A stretch of 64,000 bases of DNA from Mageeibacillus sp. (GCA_022484595.1 JAKVLB010000006.1:1-64000); one strand, 5' to 3'; shown: positions 9,424-19,168, counted from the first letter of the stretch. Translations and numbers: made by a program. Notes: a model not told the origin generated them from the letters alone.

Positions 9424-9476
9424 ATATACGGCCTCCGTGACTGTTTAAAATGCTTTGCTGTTACTGCGGCGTTCAC

Positions 9477-10604
9477 TTATTCAATGTCGTTTCCGCCATG
9501 TTTCTTACTGTTATTCTTCCTGTTGTTGCCGTTCCTGCGGTTCTTGCCCTTCTTCTCGGCATCACCTTCACCGGATGCACCCATTGATGAATCAGTCTTT
9601 GAGGATTTCTTGAAGACTGCCTCTTTCTTGGCTTCAATCTCGGCCTTCTTCAGCTCATATGGTTTTGTGAAAAGCACGTAAACCAGAAGTTGTGTGATTA
9701 TTCCCATTATACCGCCGACAATCCAGTAGAGGGCCATCGCGGTAGGAAGTGTAAATGATGTATAGAGCATGAGAAGCGGCATCATCCAGTTCATCATCTT
9801 CATTGTCTGCTGTGTCGGATCATCCGCAGTCTGCCCTGTTATTGCCGGATTCTCCTTTGCACGCTTCTTGGCTTCCTGCTCCTGCTTATAGCCGGGCTTC
9901 ATATACTTGGTAAGCTGCATTGAGACTATATTAGTAATGAGAACCAGCAGCGGCATGACAAGAAGCGGAAGATATGCCCTTACGTCAAGAAAGTTCTGCT
10001 TCATAACATTCCACGGAACTAACGTCAGATCGAGTCCCATGAAATGCAGATCAATCATCTGACCCATAGTAATGAAGCCCTTGTCGACGCACTCCTTGAG
10101 GAATGCAGCGTTGTTGTTCAGCACCTGCATCAATCCGATATGGTTTGTAGTGGTGACTGTTTTGCCGATAAGACCTTCGGTTGAGGCCAGATCTATCATC
10201 GACTGTACTGTAGCCTTCGATATATGTGAAAGATATACAAGCGGTCCGCTTACAATTCTGTAAATAGGCCAGATAAAGAACAACTGAAGAAAAGGCAGAA
10301 GACATCCGGATACACCGCCGGCGCCGTTCTCCTTCTGAAGCTCCATTAACGCTTCCTGGTACTTCTGCTTGTCATCGCCGTATTTGCGCTGAAGCTCTGC
10401 CTGTTTGCCGCTTAACGCCTGCATCTTGAGCATTGACTTCTGGCTCTTGATATTGAGCGGAATCAGAAGCCCTCTTATGATTACGGTAAGTGCGATAATT
10501 GCAAGGCCGTAGTTGCCAAAGAATGCAAAAAGTTCGCGGGTAAGCCACCCGAAAAGGGTATACAGCGGATCTAATATTGAAAGTTGAACTACAATGTTTT
10601 CCAT
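9477..10604 (-). CDS. yidC: Membrane protein insertase YidC/OxaA (SpoIIIJ type)
   Basis: The protein inserts and folds membrane proteins with or without SecYEG. It is 375 residues long with five or so hydrophobic segments. It includes the first-helix region with the conserved positive charge (IIRGLLIPLNIKSQ), the cytoplasmic coiled hairpin (KQAELQRKYGDDKQKYQEAL) and the late pair of helices (PTAMALYWIVGGIMGIITQLLVY). The C-terminus is a highly basic Lys/Asn/Arg-rich tail, typical of forms that contact ribosomes. There is no obvious lipobox. It sits in the rnpA-yidD-yidC-jag order. Confidence 0.95.
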   Translation of the reverse strand: MENIVVQLSILDPLYTLFGWLTRELFAFFGNYGLAIIALTVIIRGLLIPLNIKSQKSMLKMQALSGKQAELQRKYGDDKQKYQEALMELQKENGAGGVSGCLLPFLQLFFIWPIYRIVSGPLVYLSHISKATVQSMIDLASTEGLIGKTVTTTNHIGLMQVLNNNAAFLKECVDKGFITMGQMIDLHFMGLDLTLVPWNVMKQNFLDVRAYLPLLVMPLLVLITNIVSMQLTKYMKPGYKQEQEAKKRAKENPAITGQTADDPTQQTMKMMNWMMPLLMLYTSFTLPTAMALYWIVGGIMGIITQLLVYVLFTKPYELKKAEIEAKKEAVFKKSSKTDSSMGASGEGDAEKKGKNRRNGNNRKNNSKKHGGNDIE

Positions 10605-10626
10605 TTAAATCTGGTTCTCCGAATAG

Positions 10627-10842
10627 TTATCTGACCGGGTCATATCCGCCCTTCGAGAATGGATTACACCTCAGTATACGCCACAGTCCCATCAGCGTCC
10701 CACTGAAAGCACCATATTTTGTTATGGCATCAATCATATACTGTGAGCAGGTCGGCTGATACTTACAATTGTTTCCTAACCCCGGTGATACGTATTTCTG
10801 ATACCACCTGACCAACGAAATGAGAATTCTCCCCATCATCAT
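10627..10842 (-). CDS. yidD: Membrane protein insertion efficiency factor YidD
   Basis: This small 71-residue protein assists YidC-dependent insertion. The family signature is complete: [18 protein letters not shown] with its cysteines, and [11 protein letters not shown] at the C-terminus. The start overlaps the rnpA stop by 4 bp, giving translational coupling, and yidC begins 22 bp downstream. Confidence 0.95.
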   Translation of the reverse strand: MMMGRILISLVRWYQKYVSPGLGNNCKYQPTCSQYMIDAITKYGAFSGTLMGLWRILRCNPFSKGGYDPVR

Positions 10843-11210
10843 CTGTCACCAATCACGCCAAGTCTCCCGAGACACTTCCCGCAGTCCTCCAGAATATCTG
10901 AATACGACGGCAATTCGCCCTTGCTCTTATACGTAAAAACGATATCAATACCCCGCGGAAGCTTCGGCTCATAGAATCTGTAAGCTTCGCGCATCAGGCG
11001 TCTGATCCTGTTCCTGCCAACCGCACCGAGTTCGCGCTTGTTCGCACAGAACCCCGGTCTGATTATATTCGGGTTGACAGTATATCCGCTCTGCTTTACT
11101 CCCGGATAACGTCTCATCACATGAACTGTGACCAGCCGTCCGGCAGCAAACTTACCGCGCCGATACACCCTCGAAAATTCAAAATTGAACCTGAGTGCTT
11201 CGGGCTTCAA
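10839..11210 (-). CDS. rnpA: Ribonuclease P protein component
   Basis: This basic protein subunit of RNase P binds the RNA catalyst and the 5' leader of pre-tRNA. It is 123 residues. The RNR-type signature is seen as [14 protein letters not shown]. The N-terminal FxxVYRRGK segment and the alternating hydrophobic/basic strands fit the family. It lies 21 bp downstream of rpmH and overlaps yidD. Confidence 0.95.
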   Translation of the reverse strand: MKPEALRFNFEFSRVYRRGKFAAGRLVTVHVMRRYPGVKQSGYTVNPNIIRPGFCANKRELGAVGRNRIRRLMREAYRFYEPKLPRGIDIVFTYKSKGELPSYSDILEDCGKCLGRLGVIGDR

Positions 11211-11231
11211 AAATGCCTCCTAGGATCGCGA

Positions 11232-11366
11232 TTAAGCCGCAATCTGCTTTCTGCCCTTGGCTCTTCTTCTGGCAAGAACCTTGCGGCCGTCCGATGTTGC
11301 CATTCTTGCACGGAAACCGTGAACCTTGGCGTAATGTCTCTTCTTAGGCTGGTATGTCATCTTCAT
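11232..11366 (-). CDS. rpmH: 50S ribosomal protein L34
   Basis: Translation on the minus strand from ATG at 11366 to TAA at 11232 gives 44 residues beginning [18 protein letters not shown] and ending in KGRKQIAA. This is the very basic L34 sequence with the conserved KxRxxHGFRxRM core. A strong TTTGGAGG ribosome site lies about 10 bp before the start. The gene is the first of the rnpA-yidD-yidC operon. Confidence 0.97.
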   Translation of the reverse strand: MKMTYQPKKRHYAKVHGFRARMATSDGRKVLARRRAKGRKQIAA

Positions 11367-11446
11367 ATTGATGTTCCTCCAAATCTTTCTTTAAGTGCAC
11401 CCGCTCACTTCGCGGCAGCACATGGTAATACAAAATAAGCCTTAAG

Positions 11447-11476
11447 ATTATATTACGCGGTGATTCCTTTTGTCAA
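11447..11476 (-). promoter_or_regulatory. rpmH operon promoter
   Basis: The minus strand carries perfect TTGACA (11471-11476) and perfect TATAAT (11447-11452) with an 18-bp spacer, about 80 bp before the rpmH start. This is a consensus sigma-A promoter, as expected for a ribosomal protein operon. Confidence 0.88.
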
Positions 11477-11509
11477 GGAAAGAATCCCGCTCAGATACCG
11501 GACTCATGG

Positions 11510-12061
11510 TTACTCTGCTGTTTCTTCATTCTTTTTGTCAGAGCTTTTGAACGCCCAGAGCTTATTCAGTATAAAATTGACAGGAACGCTGATTACAAGA
11601 TTCAGAAGCGGTGCGATTAGCTTTGACACATTAAGCACATCAACCCACAGCCATGACATTATGCAGGCAAGCAACAGACCTGTTACGGCATACGACAGAT
11701 AGGTCTTTAGCAAAGCTTTGAACCAGTTGCGTTTCTGTCCGTCCTTGAGAGTAAATACAAATCTGTTATTCCAGTAATAAGACCAGAGCACACTCAGAAT
11801 AAATGCCACAACGTTGGCTATCAGAACGTCTGGTGAGAAGCTGACGCCTGATATTGTGGCCGATCCGGACAGCTTTGTTCCTGACAGGGCGAAAACAACC
11901 AATATATTAAGTACATAGGATATCACCGTGTTGGTAGCACCCACTATGCAGAACTTTATGAACTGCAGAACAGGTGTCCACTGTTCATCTGTCATATCTT
12001 TATGTATTAGTTTAAAAAACGGCGTCAGAATCGCCTTTATCAGTTTATCAAGTAATGCCAC
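11510..12061 (-). CDS. GtrA-family membrane protein, putative lipid-linked sugar flippase
   Basis: This 183-residue protein has four predicted transmembrane helices and the GtrA hallmark near the first helix (FIKFCIVGATNTVISY). GtrA proteins are thought to flip polyprenyl-phosphate-linked sugars across the membrane in three-component glycosylation systems. It is the last gene of the eleven-gene surface-sugar operon, which also holds a GtrB-like GT2 and membrane GT-C enzymes. Downstream lies only a weak hairpin (GAGTCC/GGATTC), then the rpmH promoter. Confidence 0.85.
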   Translation of the reverse strand: MALLDKLIKAILTPFFKLIHKDMTDEQWTPVLQFIKFCIVGATNTVISYVLNILVVFALSGTKLSGSATISGVSFSPDVLIANVVAFILSVLWSYYWNNRFVFTLKDGQKRNWFKALLKTYLSYAVTGLLLACIMSWLWVDVLNVSKLIAPLLNLVISVPVNFILNKLWAFKSSDKKNEETAE

Positions 12062-12094
12062 TCAGGTTTCCCCCAATTCAAAATCAGTATTATA

Positions 12095-14182
12095 TCAGTT
12101 TGTTACTAGCCTGGTCAAATTATCACAGTAAGTGTAGAACGCTCCGACATAAGTTTTCCCGCACTCCTGCCCGTATACCACGTCACGCCCGTCGTTCCTG
12201 ACGAAAATATAAATACGCTCGTCCACATATGAAGTTGGTTCGAAGCTTCCGGCCAGCACGTAGTCACCACCCTGAACCAGATCGCACATTGTTGCTACAA
12301 TCTTGCGCTGCCCGCACGGGTTGCCGTCGCGAAACAGCTTCTCGTGAACAGTCCACACTTCATTCACCGGACAGTCGAAAACAACAATTTCCGGCATGTC
12401 GTTCCTCAGTGTCTGAGCGTCCTGCTCCGCCACGGAGTCCGGACAGGTATCAAAAAAATCAACCTTCCCGAACATTGTGTTCGGAGCATCCTCTATCAGA
12501 TTGAAATAATTGATCGACGGGAAGGAATATACCGCGTCGCCTTTGATGTAGTTTGCCTTTACAAGTTCATACATGGAATTTATCGCACTGACGTATTCCG
12601 GTTCACCCCTGAACCCCTTAAGATTCGGATCTTCAAAAGGCTCTGTACTCTCCCGTGCACTGGCAAGACTTCCGCTGACCCACCAGTGATACGGCTCGGC
12701 ACACTTCTGATAGCTCCCGGAGAAAACCAAAAGAAATCCGAGCATTGCAACGACGCTGTTTGTGGCGACGCGGCGCCTGCCCTCCGCAGAGAAAACAAGC
12801 GCAAACAGAAATCCCATTGGCAGAAGCATTCCATGCTCTTCTATGGTGTTCGACATACCGTGAATGTATAGAATTCCCCAGGCCATGACGCATATCAGAA
12901 GTTCCTTTCCGCATTCCTCTTTCTTCAGCATATGCCTTATAAGCAGATACAGTGAAAACGCAACTTCAACAAAGAATACCGCATAAAGCAGGTACTGTCT
13001 TGACGCGCGGAATACCTCCCAGTTTCCGAATGTCAGCGGGCATCTGGTCATAAAGAAGAAAATAAGGAACATTCCGCCGCCGTGTACGACAAACGGTATG
13101 ATTCTTAAAAAATCATTTTCGACTTTGTTGCAGATTATATATGACTCTGCAGCCTGCGCCAGTATTACAGCCAGACAAAGGCACTTGAAATACCATGGAA
13201 ATGCTGCTATCTGGGCTTTGGTAAAATACAGCCGCCACCATTCAATCGTAAGATATGTGATTATGCCAAAGACGATAATCTCGGCAGCATAGCCTGTTTT
13301 CTTAAGGAACTTGTGATTCAGGGATAAAAACACTGTGACAAGAATAAGTACGGCGAGAAGTATGCTCGTCTCGGATGTTATTCGCGGGAGAAAACCGAAC
13401 AGAACGGACGAATAGCTTCCCTTGGAAGAATCTCCGCCGAAAAGATAGGTAAGCATGGGCCTGAGCGCCCCTATTGCACTCATGTATGCGGCAAACGCTC
13501 CGAGAGGCACGGCGAATGCCACAAACTCGGCAAGAATCACTCGAACTATTGATTTCCGGTAATCACGCAGAATTATCAGTATGAGGACCACGGTCATCGC
13601 GAATCCGAGAATTATTCCGACGGTGTGTTTGACAAGGGTAGCATAGCAGATTGAAAGACCGAACAGACCGGAGCGAATTATGATTGTCCTGGCTTCACTG
13701 CCGGAGATGACAGCTTCATAAACGCGGATTGCTGCAAGGAGCATCAGCATCGCCGCAACTATTGACATCTGGTAATAGCCGTAGAAAACATCCTGCAGGT
13801 TCAGAACATAGACGACGCTCGATATCATCAAAGCCATGAAAGTCTGCTCGGGCCTGAACACGCGGCGAAGGGCGCACCATGTAAGAAATACCAGGAACAG
13901 TCTCTCGCATATTCCGTACATACGGTAAAGAATAAGTGTTTTTCCGAAGAAATTATACAAAATAGCCATGAGGACAGGATACGCCGGCGGAATATACATG
14001 TGAAAATCGCGGTATATAACTTTGCCGTCGTGCATATACGATGCTGCATCCTGGAACCAGCCGTCGGTTATCGGATAGAATTTATACGATACTGCCAGGT
14101 TAAAGAGCGCCACGAAGAGCAGAAGACCGCCAAGAAGAATATATCTGTTGGCACCTTCCTTTTTTATTTCTCTAGTATCCAT
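12095..14182 (-). CDS. Large integral-membrane GT-C type glycosyltransferase-like protein
   Basis: This 695-residue polytopic protein has about eleven to thirteen hydrophobic helices and a C-terminal soluble domain of roughly 180 residues. The first outer loop (DGWFQDAASYMHDGKVIYRDF, then PPAYP) follows the pattern of GT-C/GT39-like enzymes that use polyprenyl-phosphate sugars. Its C-terminal domain (EKLFRDGNPCGQRKI) matches the next gene upstream (GLFRNGGVSGTRVI), so the two are tandem paralogues. The start overlaps that gene by 19 bp. The acceptor and exact sugar cannot be told. Confidence 0.65.
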   Translation of the reverse strand: MDTREIKKEGANRYILLGGLLLFVALFNLAVSYKFYPITDGWFQDAASYMHDGKVIYRDFHMYIPPAYPVLMAILYNFFGKTLILYRMYGICERLFLVFLTWCALRRVFRPEQTFMALMISSVVYVLNLQDVFYGYYQMSIVAAMLMLLAAIRVYEAVISGSEARTIIIRSGLFGLSICYATLVKHTVGIILGFAMTVVLILIILRDYRKSIVRVILAEFVAFAVPLGAFAAYMSAIGALRPMLTYLFGGDSSKGSYSSVLFGFLPRITSETSILLAVLILVTVFLSLNHKFLKKTGYAAEIIVFGIITYLTIEWWRLYFTKAQIAAFPWYFKCLCLAVILAQAAESYIICNKVENDFLRIIPFVVHGGGMFLIFFFMTRCPLTFGNWEVFRASRQYLLYAVFFVEVAFSLYLLIRHMLKKEECGKELLICVMAWGILYIHGMSNTIEEHGMLLPMGFLFALVFSAEGRRRVATNSVVAMLGFLLVFSGSYQKCAEPYHWWVSGSLASARESTEPFEDPNLKGFRGEPEYVSAINSMYELVKANYIKGDAVYSFPSINYFNLIEDAPNTMFGKVDFFDTCPDSVAEQDAQTLRNDMPEIVVFDCPVNEVWTVHEKLFRDGNPCGQRKIVATMCDLVQGGDYVLAGSFEPTSYVDERIYIFVRNDGRDVVYGQECGKTYVGAFYTYCDNLTRLVTN

Positions 14183-16008
14183 ACCGATATTGAATCCGTC
14201 CCCTCAACAAAATCACCTAAGTAGGTGTAATTCTTCTCACTGGTCAACTGATAAAGATAATCGCGTATTACACGTGTTCCGGAGACGCCGCCGTTGCGGA
14301 AAAGTCCTTCATGTCCGACATAAGTTCCTTCCGGAACATTATACATGATTATCGCAGATGGAGGATTGGCCGCAAGTACACCTATATCATTGGCACACGA
14401 GCTGTCGGAAACAACATCAAACCATTCTACCGGAGCTTTTACTCCCGGGTCGCCGCGACCGCATATTGTGTAGAATATCGGGCAGTGGGGGAAACAGTAT
14501 ATGGCGTCGTTGCTGTCAGTGTTGTCAACCACGGAGTGATATACAGACTCGTAGACATTTTTGCATGCCGGTGTGACCTTTATACCCTTCAGAATATCGA
14601 TGTCGTCGAATTCTTCGGTGTTGTCCCATATACTCTCAACCGTTATTCCGTGCCAGGTGTACGGATAAAACCACTTGCGAAGTGCGAACTGCATCGTAAA
14701 GAACAGACAGACAACGGTGACTGGAATATTGACGTAAAACAGGAGCTTGCCGGACATTGAATCAAGAAGCAGTGCTACGAAAAGACCTATTCCCAGACTT
14801 GCCTGTCCCTCCGCAAGTCCGGATGACATCGCACATCCCCACGATATGACCATGTATGATGCAGCAATGAAAAAAATCATCGCGGTTTTGGCTTCTGTCT
14901 TTTTCCCCCGGATGCCGTTTATCACGATATAGACGCCTGCGGCAAGGAAGATTTCCAGGATCATCATAAAGTACATATATGCACTAGTTCTTCTGTCACG
15001 GTATATGAACTGCGCAATGCCGCGCGACTCAAACGAAACTGCGAGAAGAGCTGCAAGAAGAACTGCAAAGCCTGCAGCTATAACGGTTCCTGCTTTTCTG
15101 TTTCTGTTTTTGAGTGAGCCGTCTTTATCCCTGAATATGTAGCCTGCCGCCAGAAAGCCCGCGAAAGCGAGATCAAGTACAAGCATTGTTCTGTTAAGGA
15201 ACTTATCGGCATTCACACTCATCCAGCCGAAAAGTATGTCGGTGATACCGCCTTTTGCCGCTATAGCGCTGCCCGTGACACAGTTTATGAACGGAACAAG
15301 TGTTCCTGTCGCCACCATAAACACCAGAGTCAATGCCACCGGAACAATAAAACCAAGCGAAAAAAACAACGCTCTTGACACAAGATCTCTGAATCGGCTT
15401 CTCGAACAGACCGAGAATATGACTATAAACATAAATCCATAGGCAAAAAACACTCCGCCCATGTTCTGCTTGACGAGAAAGAAACAAGAATTCGTTATGC
15501 CGGCAGCAAACAGAATAATGTTCTGTTTTCTCCCGGAATCATCCCAGTTCTTAAGTATTCTTATGAACAGGCAGACCGTGAGAAGCGCGAAGATATCCAT
15601 GAGCCTTACATAGTCATAATATATCTGAACTTCTTCGGACTGCAGGTACAATACTGCGACCAGTGCCGCAACCGCTGCGATCCAGTCTGCAAAAACCTCT
15701 TCGAAAATCAGATACAGAAGAAGTGCCAGAGTACCGTAAAAAATCATTCCCATTATCCTCAGCACGATTATCCTGTAGCCGAATACTTTGGTGACAAAAG
15801 CTATCAGATAAATATAGAAGGGAGTGAACAGGTAGTCAAAGTCCCTGTATACCCGGCTTCCGCCGTTTATCAGCTGAGCGTAGTAGGTATACCAGCCCTC
15901 CGAATACGGCATTGATCTGAGTGATGCCACCGAGCAGTAGCAGACTGCAATAATAACAACCACCGCGGCGAATATCCATTTGCTGCTTATACGTTTAGTT
16001 TTATCCAT
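14164..16008 (-). CDS. Large integral-membrane GT-C type glycosyltransferase-like protein (paralogue)
   Basis: This is a 614-residue polytopic membrane protein. The N-terminal loop reads SEGWYTYYAQLINGGSRVYRDF, followed by TPFYIYLIAF, as in GT39-like glycosyltransferases. About eleven hydrophobic helices precede a C-terminal outer domain that resembles that of the downstream gene. It overlaps the gene before it by 8 bp and the gene after by 19 bp, a tightly coupled operon. Its role is inferred as transfer of a lipid-linked sugar on the outer face of the membrane. Confidence 0.62.
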   Translation of the reverse strand: MDKTKRISSKWIFAAVVVIIAVCYCSVASLRSMPYSEGWYTYYAQLINGGSRVYRDFDYLFTPFYIYLIAFVTKVFGYRIIVLRIMGMIFYGTLALLLYLIFEEVFADWIAAVAALVAVLYLQSEEVQIYYDYVRLMDIFALLTVCLFIRILKNWDDSGRKQNIILFAAGITNSCFFLVKQNMGGVFFAYGFMFIVIFSVCSRSRFRDLVSRALFFSLGFIVPVALTLVFMVATGTLVPFINCVTGSAIAAKGGITDILFGWMSVNADKFLNRTMLVLDLAFAGFLAAGYIFRDKDGSLKNRNRKAGTVIAAGFAVLLAALLAVSFESRGIAQFIYRDRRTSAYMYFMMILEIFLAAGVYIVINGIRGKKTEAKTAMIFFIAASYMVISWGCAMSSGLAEGQASLGIGLFVALLLDSMSGKLLFYVNIPVTVVCLFFTMQFALRKWFYPYTWHGITVESIWDNTEEFDDIDILKGIKVTPACKNVYESVYHSVVDNTDSNDAIYCFPHCPIFYTICGRGDPGVKAPVEWFDVVSDSSCANDIGVLAANPPSAIIMYNVPEGTYVGHEGLFRNGGVSGTRVIRDYLYQLTSEKNYTYLGDFVEGTDSISVWILEK

Positions 16009-17263
16009 TTACTGCCTCTGCCGACTTCCGGCCTTTATTGACCCTGATTCGCTTAACCAGATCAAAAACTGAATCAATCGTTAATAACACTGCAAAAAAC
16101 ACCAGGTCAATAGCCATTATCTGGCTGTTTCCGGGGCCTATTACAGAAATCAGAGGAGCAAAAAACAGAAAGAACATGACAGCGTAAACATAATCGATGA
16201 TTCTGAAAGTTGTATTCTCCTTGTAGAAACACATACACGGGATAATCATGAACACGCCCATATACTTGCCGCCGTTGGATACTGCTCCGTATATGAGAAG
16301 CGTAAGCATTGCGGCTCTCTTCCATCCCGATTTCGTGAGGAATACTGATATGATCAGAGCTGCCATGCAGATATAGAGTAATGTTTTCGAATATGTGAAA
16401 TCATTGCTTCGAGTTGCAATCAGATAATTGATACCACCCTTGAGGCTCAGACTGAACAGACTGATCTCATTGAAGCTGCTTATGGACGTCAGCATCTGAT
16501 GCATGGACTTCAGCCCGTCAAAAGCAAAAAACGGAAGAATTGTGGTGATAATCCCGTAAACAACTGTCCTTACCGCCGCAAAATACCTTTTATCCAGAAT
16601 GAGAAGCAGTCCGAAAAAAGCCGGGTATATCTTGATACCGGCGCTTATCGCGAGCGCGATATAGCCTATCTCGCGAACCCAGGCGCGCTCGTCGTCATAG
16701 CAGACGAAGAAAAGCAGCGCGAAAGCGACGGCATAGATAATAATATTCCCGCGTTCGACAGCATACAGAACCGGCGTGCTCGCCAGGAAAGCCATAAGAA
16801 CAAGAAGCTTCTCGGAATCCTTTAAAGTACTGGTATATCTGAATATGCAGTAAACCACCACTGCAAAAGGAATCGCAAAAAAGACGACAAGCATGAGCTT
16901 CGCGTTCTGAATCTCGTAGAATGTAAATCCGCCGCGCGGGACCCACGCACCTTCAAAATACTGACCGGGAATGATTCCGCTAAGTAAAAGGAAAAACACG
17001 CAGCACAGCGGCGGGTATATAACCTGATGGTCATACGGCTGCATTGCCGCGTCATAGACGCTGTTGTAAAAATCCATAAATGTATCGGTTGTTCCGTCCG
17101 GGCTCTCGAAAAACAGCTGTCCGAGATAGAATCCTCCGGATCTGAAATTAAGGAACAAAAATGCGACAGCGGTTGAGAATACGGCGAGCGCCGACAAAAT
17201 CAGAACCGTGCGCGGACGCAGCGCTTTGTTAAGCCCTGTTTCAAACGTTGTCAGCCGGTTCAT
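16001..17263 (-). CDS. DUF2029/GT87-like membrane glycosyltransferase
   Basis: The 420-residue polytopic protein has an outer-loop pattern (TDTFMDFYNSVYDA, then YPPLCCVFF) like the GT87 family of polyprenyl-phosphate-sugar-dependent mannosyltransferases. A second loop with RGNIIIYAVAFALLFF and AISAGIKIYPAFFGLL also fits that family. It overlaps the GT2 gene by 23 bp. The exact substrate is unknown; context suggests the sugar made by this operon. Confidence 0.65.
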   Translation of the reverse strand: MNRLTTFETGLNKALRPRTVLILSALAVFSTAVAFLFLNFRSGGFYLGQLFFESPDGTTDTFMDFYNSVYDAAMQPYDHQVIYPPLCCVFFLLLSGIIPGQYFEGAWVPRGGFTFYEIQNAKLMLVVFFAIPFAVVVYCIFRYTSTLKDSEKLLVLMAFLASTPVLYAVERGNIIIYAVAFALLFFVCYDDERAWVREIGYIALAISAGIKIYPAFFGLLLILDKRYFAAVRTVVYGIITTILPFFAFDGLKSMHQMLTSISSFNEISLFSLSLKGGINYLIATRSNDFTYSKTLLYICMAALIISVFLTKSGWKRAAMLTLLIYGAVSNGGKYMGVFMIIPCMCFYKENTTFRIIDYVYAVMFFLFFAPLISVIGPGNSQIMAIDLVFFAVLLTIDSVFDLVKRIRVNKGRKSAEAVNG

Positions 17264-18194
17264 CGAAATTTATCCTCTCCTCTTCAATTACCAGCGGTCT
17301 GTTCATTATTCGCTGGTTCATAGACAGCACATACTCTCCAAGAAGTCCCGTAAAAAACAGCTGCAGTGAGCCCATAAGGAATACACCTATGATTATCGGC
17401 GCCTGCCCTGCGTCAAAACCGTACCAGTTGACAAGCTTCATTATCAGGTACACAAGTGACACCAGCAGCGATACGCCGGACATAAGAAAACCCCCGATTG
17501 TAGCAATTCTGAGTCCGACCTTTGTGTACGATGTGAACGAGAGCATTGCCGCGTCATAAAGCGTGTACCAGTTGTTATGAGTCTTTCCCGCAGCCCTCTT
17601 CTGCTGCTCGTAGGTGATATCCTTACGGCGGTATCCGAGTTCTGCGACAATTCCCCGTAAGAACGGCGTCGGGTCCTTGAGATCGTGAAGAACCTGTATA
17701 AAGCTTCTGTCGTAAAGTCCGAAGCCGGTAAAATGTTCAATCTGCTCGACCGAGCTCATTCGCTTGATCAGCTTGTAATAGCATGTGCGCAGAAATCTCA
17801 TTACAGGATTCTCTTTCGATGTCGCTTTAATCCCGCATACAATCTTGTAGCCCTGTTCCCATTCGGCAACAAATCTCGGAATCATCTCTACCGGATCCTG
17901 AAAATCGCAGCACATAGATACAGTGCAGTCTCCGGTCGTCTGGTACAGTCCGTAATACGGTGAATTGAACTGTCCGAAATTCTTCGCATTGAATATCGCC
18001 TTGACCTTCGGGTTGTCCTTGCATGCCTGGCGGAGTCTCGGCCTTGTCAAATCATGCGAGTCATTGTCAATAAACACAATCTCATAGTCATATGATGTGA
18101 GTTCGGTCTCGAAAACGTTCGCCACGGCAACAGCCATCGGCAACACATTCTCCTCTTCATTGTAGCAGGGAATTAAAACGCTGATTTTCTTCAT
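17241..18194 (-). CDS. GT2 family polyprenyl-phosphate glycosyltransferase (GtrB/DPM1-like)
   Basis: The 317-residue protein has an N-terminal GT-A domain (SVLIPCYNEEENV at residues 4-16, IDNDSHD, then CDFQDPVEMI as the DxD-containing region) and two C-terminal transmembrane helices (about residues 232-290). This is the layout of GtrB/ArnC-type enzymes, which move a nucleotide-activated sugar onto undecaprenyl phosphate at the inner face. It begins 4 bp inside the preceding reductase gene. In this operon it would feed the GtrA-like flippase and the membrane GT-C enzymes. Confidence 0.85.
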   Translation of the reverse strand: MKKISVLIPCYNEEENVLPMAVAVANVFETELTSYDYEIVFIDNDSHDLTRPRLRQACKDNPKVKAIFNAKNFGQFNSPYYGLYQTTGDCTVSMCCDFQDPVEMIPRFVAEWEQGYKIVCGIKATSKENPVMRFLRTCYYKLIKRMSSVEQIEHFTGFGLYDRSFIQVLHDLKDPTPFLRGIVAELGYRRKDITYEQQKRAAGKTHNNWYTLYDAAMLSFTSYTKVGLRIATIGGFLMSGVSLLVSLVYLIMKLVNWYGFDAGQAPIIIGVFLMGSLQLFFTGLLGEYVLSMNQRIMNRPLVIEEERINFDEPADNV

Positions 18195-19132
18195 GATCTG
18201 TACTCTCTCCTATACCAGTCTACTGTCTCTTCAATGCCTTCTCGGAATGTGTATTCGGGAACGAAGCCTGTATCCTCCGAAAGCTGACTTATATCAGCAC
18301 ACAGATACATGACCTGTCCCGGATAGTAATCAACTTCACCGAAGCCTATTGAAAGCTCAGGGTTGACAGCATCTCTTATATCTTTTATGTAATCGGAAAG
18401 AGGCCTTACCATTCCGGATCCGACCGGGTATACTCTGCCGTCTTTGCCTCTCTGAGCCGCAAGAACAAAGGCTTTGGCCGCATCCTTGCAGTAAAGATAA
18501 TCCCACAGCTGTTCACCTCTGGTATAAGATGCCCTCTTTCCGTCGAGCATCTGCCCTATCCCGCTCATAACCATCGTGTGCGCACCGTCAAACGGACCGT
18601 AGGTACTGAGTATTCTTACCCATATATGCCTGATTCCAAGCTTTGCACATTCTATTCTTGTCATCTGTCCGGCACATAGCTTGCCTATACCGTACCCGTT
18701 CTCCGGAAAGCACGGGGTATCGCCGGCGAGCTTGGTTCCTTCATTCACCCTTCCGTATTCTGCCTGTGAACCCGCTCCCAGAAAAGTCTTGCAGCCTATC
18801 GCAGCCGCTGTTCTTGCCGCTTCGACACTGTATCTGATATTCCTGAGCTGCATGTTCATGTCATTGCGCGAGTCTCCGTGTGTGCCGTCCCAGCCGAAAT
18901 GGAAAAACAGCTCGCAGTCCTCATCGAGCCCCTCGGTCTTCATGATATCCGCAAGTGAATATATATTCTCAAGATCAAGACTTATCACGGTAATGCGGTC
19001 CGACACCGGAATATTGCCAAGTCGCGAAGAATCAGGTCTCGCAACACAGATAACTTCATAGCCCTCTTCAACAAGGCGGTTGACCGTAGCTATCGCGAGC
19101 ATCCCCGTAGCGCCTGTAACTATTGCTTTCAT
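18191..19132 (-). CDS. NAD(P)-dependent epimerase/dehydratase (extended SDR), probable sugar reductase
   Basis: The 313-residue Rossmann protein has the nucleotide motif VTGATGMLAIA at residues 6-16 and the catalytic YGIGK. Downstream features (LSTYGPFDGAHTM, DYLYCKDAAKAF) are typical of extended SDRs acting on nucleotide sugars. Placed right after a YerE-like TPP enzyme and a CDP-3,6-dideoxyhexose pathway, it may do the final keto reduction, as YerF does in yersiniose synthesis. That role is inferred from context; epimerisation is also possible. Confidence 0.8.
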   Translation of the reverse strand: MKAIVTGATGMLAIATVNRLVEEGYEVICVARPDSSRLGNIPVSDRITVISLDLENIYSLADIMKTEGLDEDCELFFHFGWDGTHGDSRNDMNMQLRNIRYSVEAARTAAAIGCKTFLGAGSQAEYGRVNEGTKLAGDTPCFPENGYGIGKLCAGQMTRIECAKLGIRHIWVRILSTYGPFDGAHTMVMSGIGQMLDGKRASYTRGEQLWDYLYCKDAAKAFVLAAQRGKDGRVYPVGSGMVRPLSDYIKDIRDAVNPELSIGFGEVDYYPGQVMYLCADISQLSEDTGFVPEYTFREGIEETVDWYRREYRS

Positions 19133-19168
19133 ATAAGCTTTTCGCTCCTGTAAATTAAGTAAAGTCTC

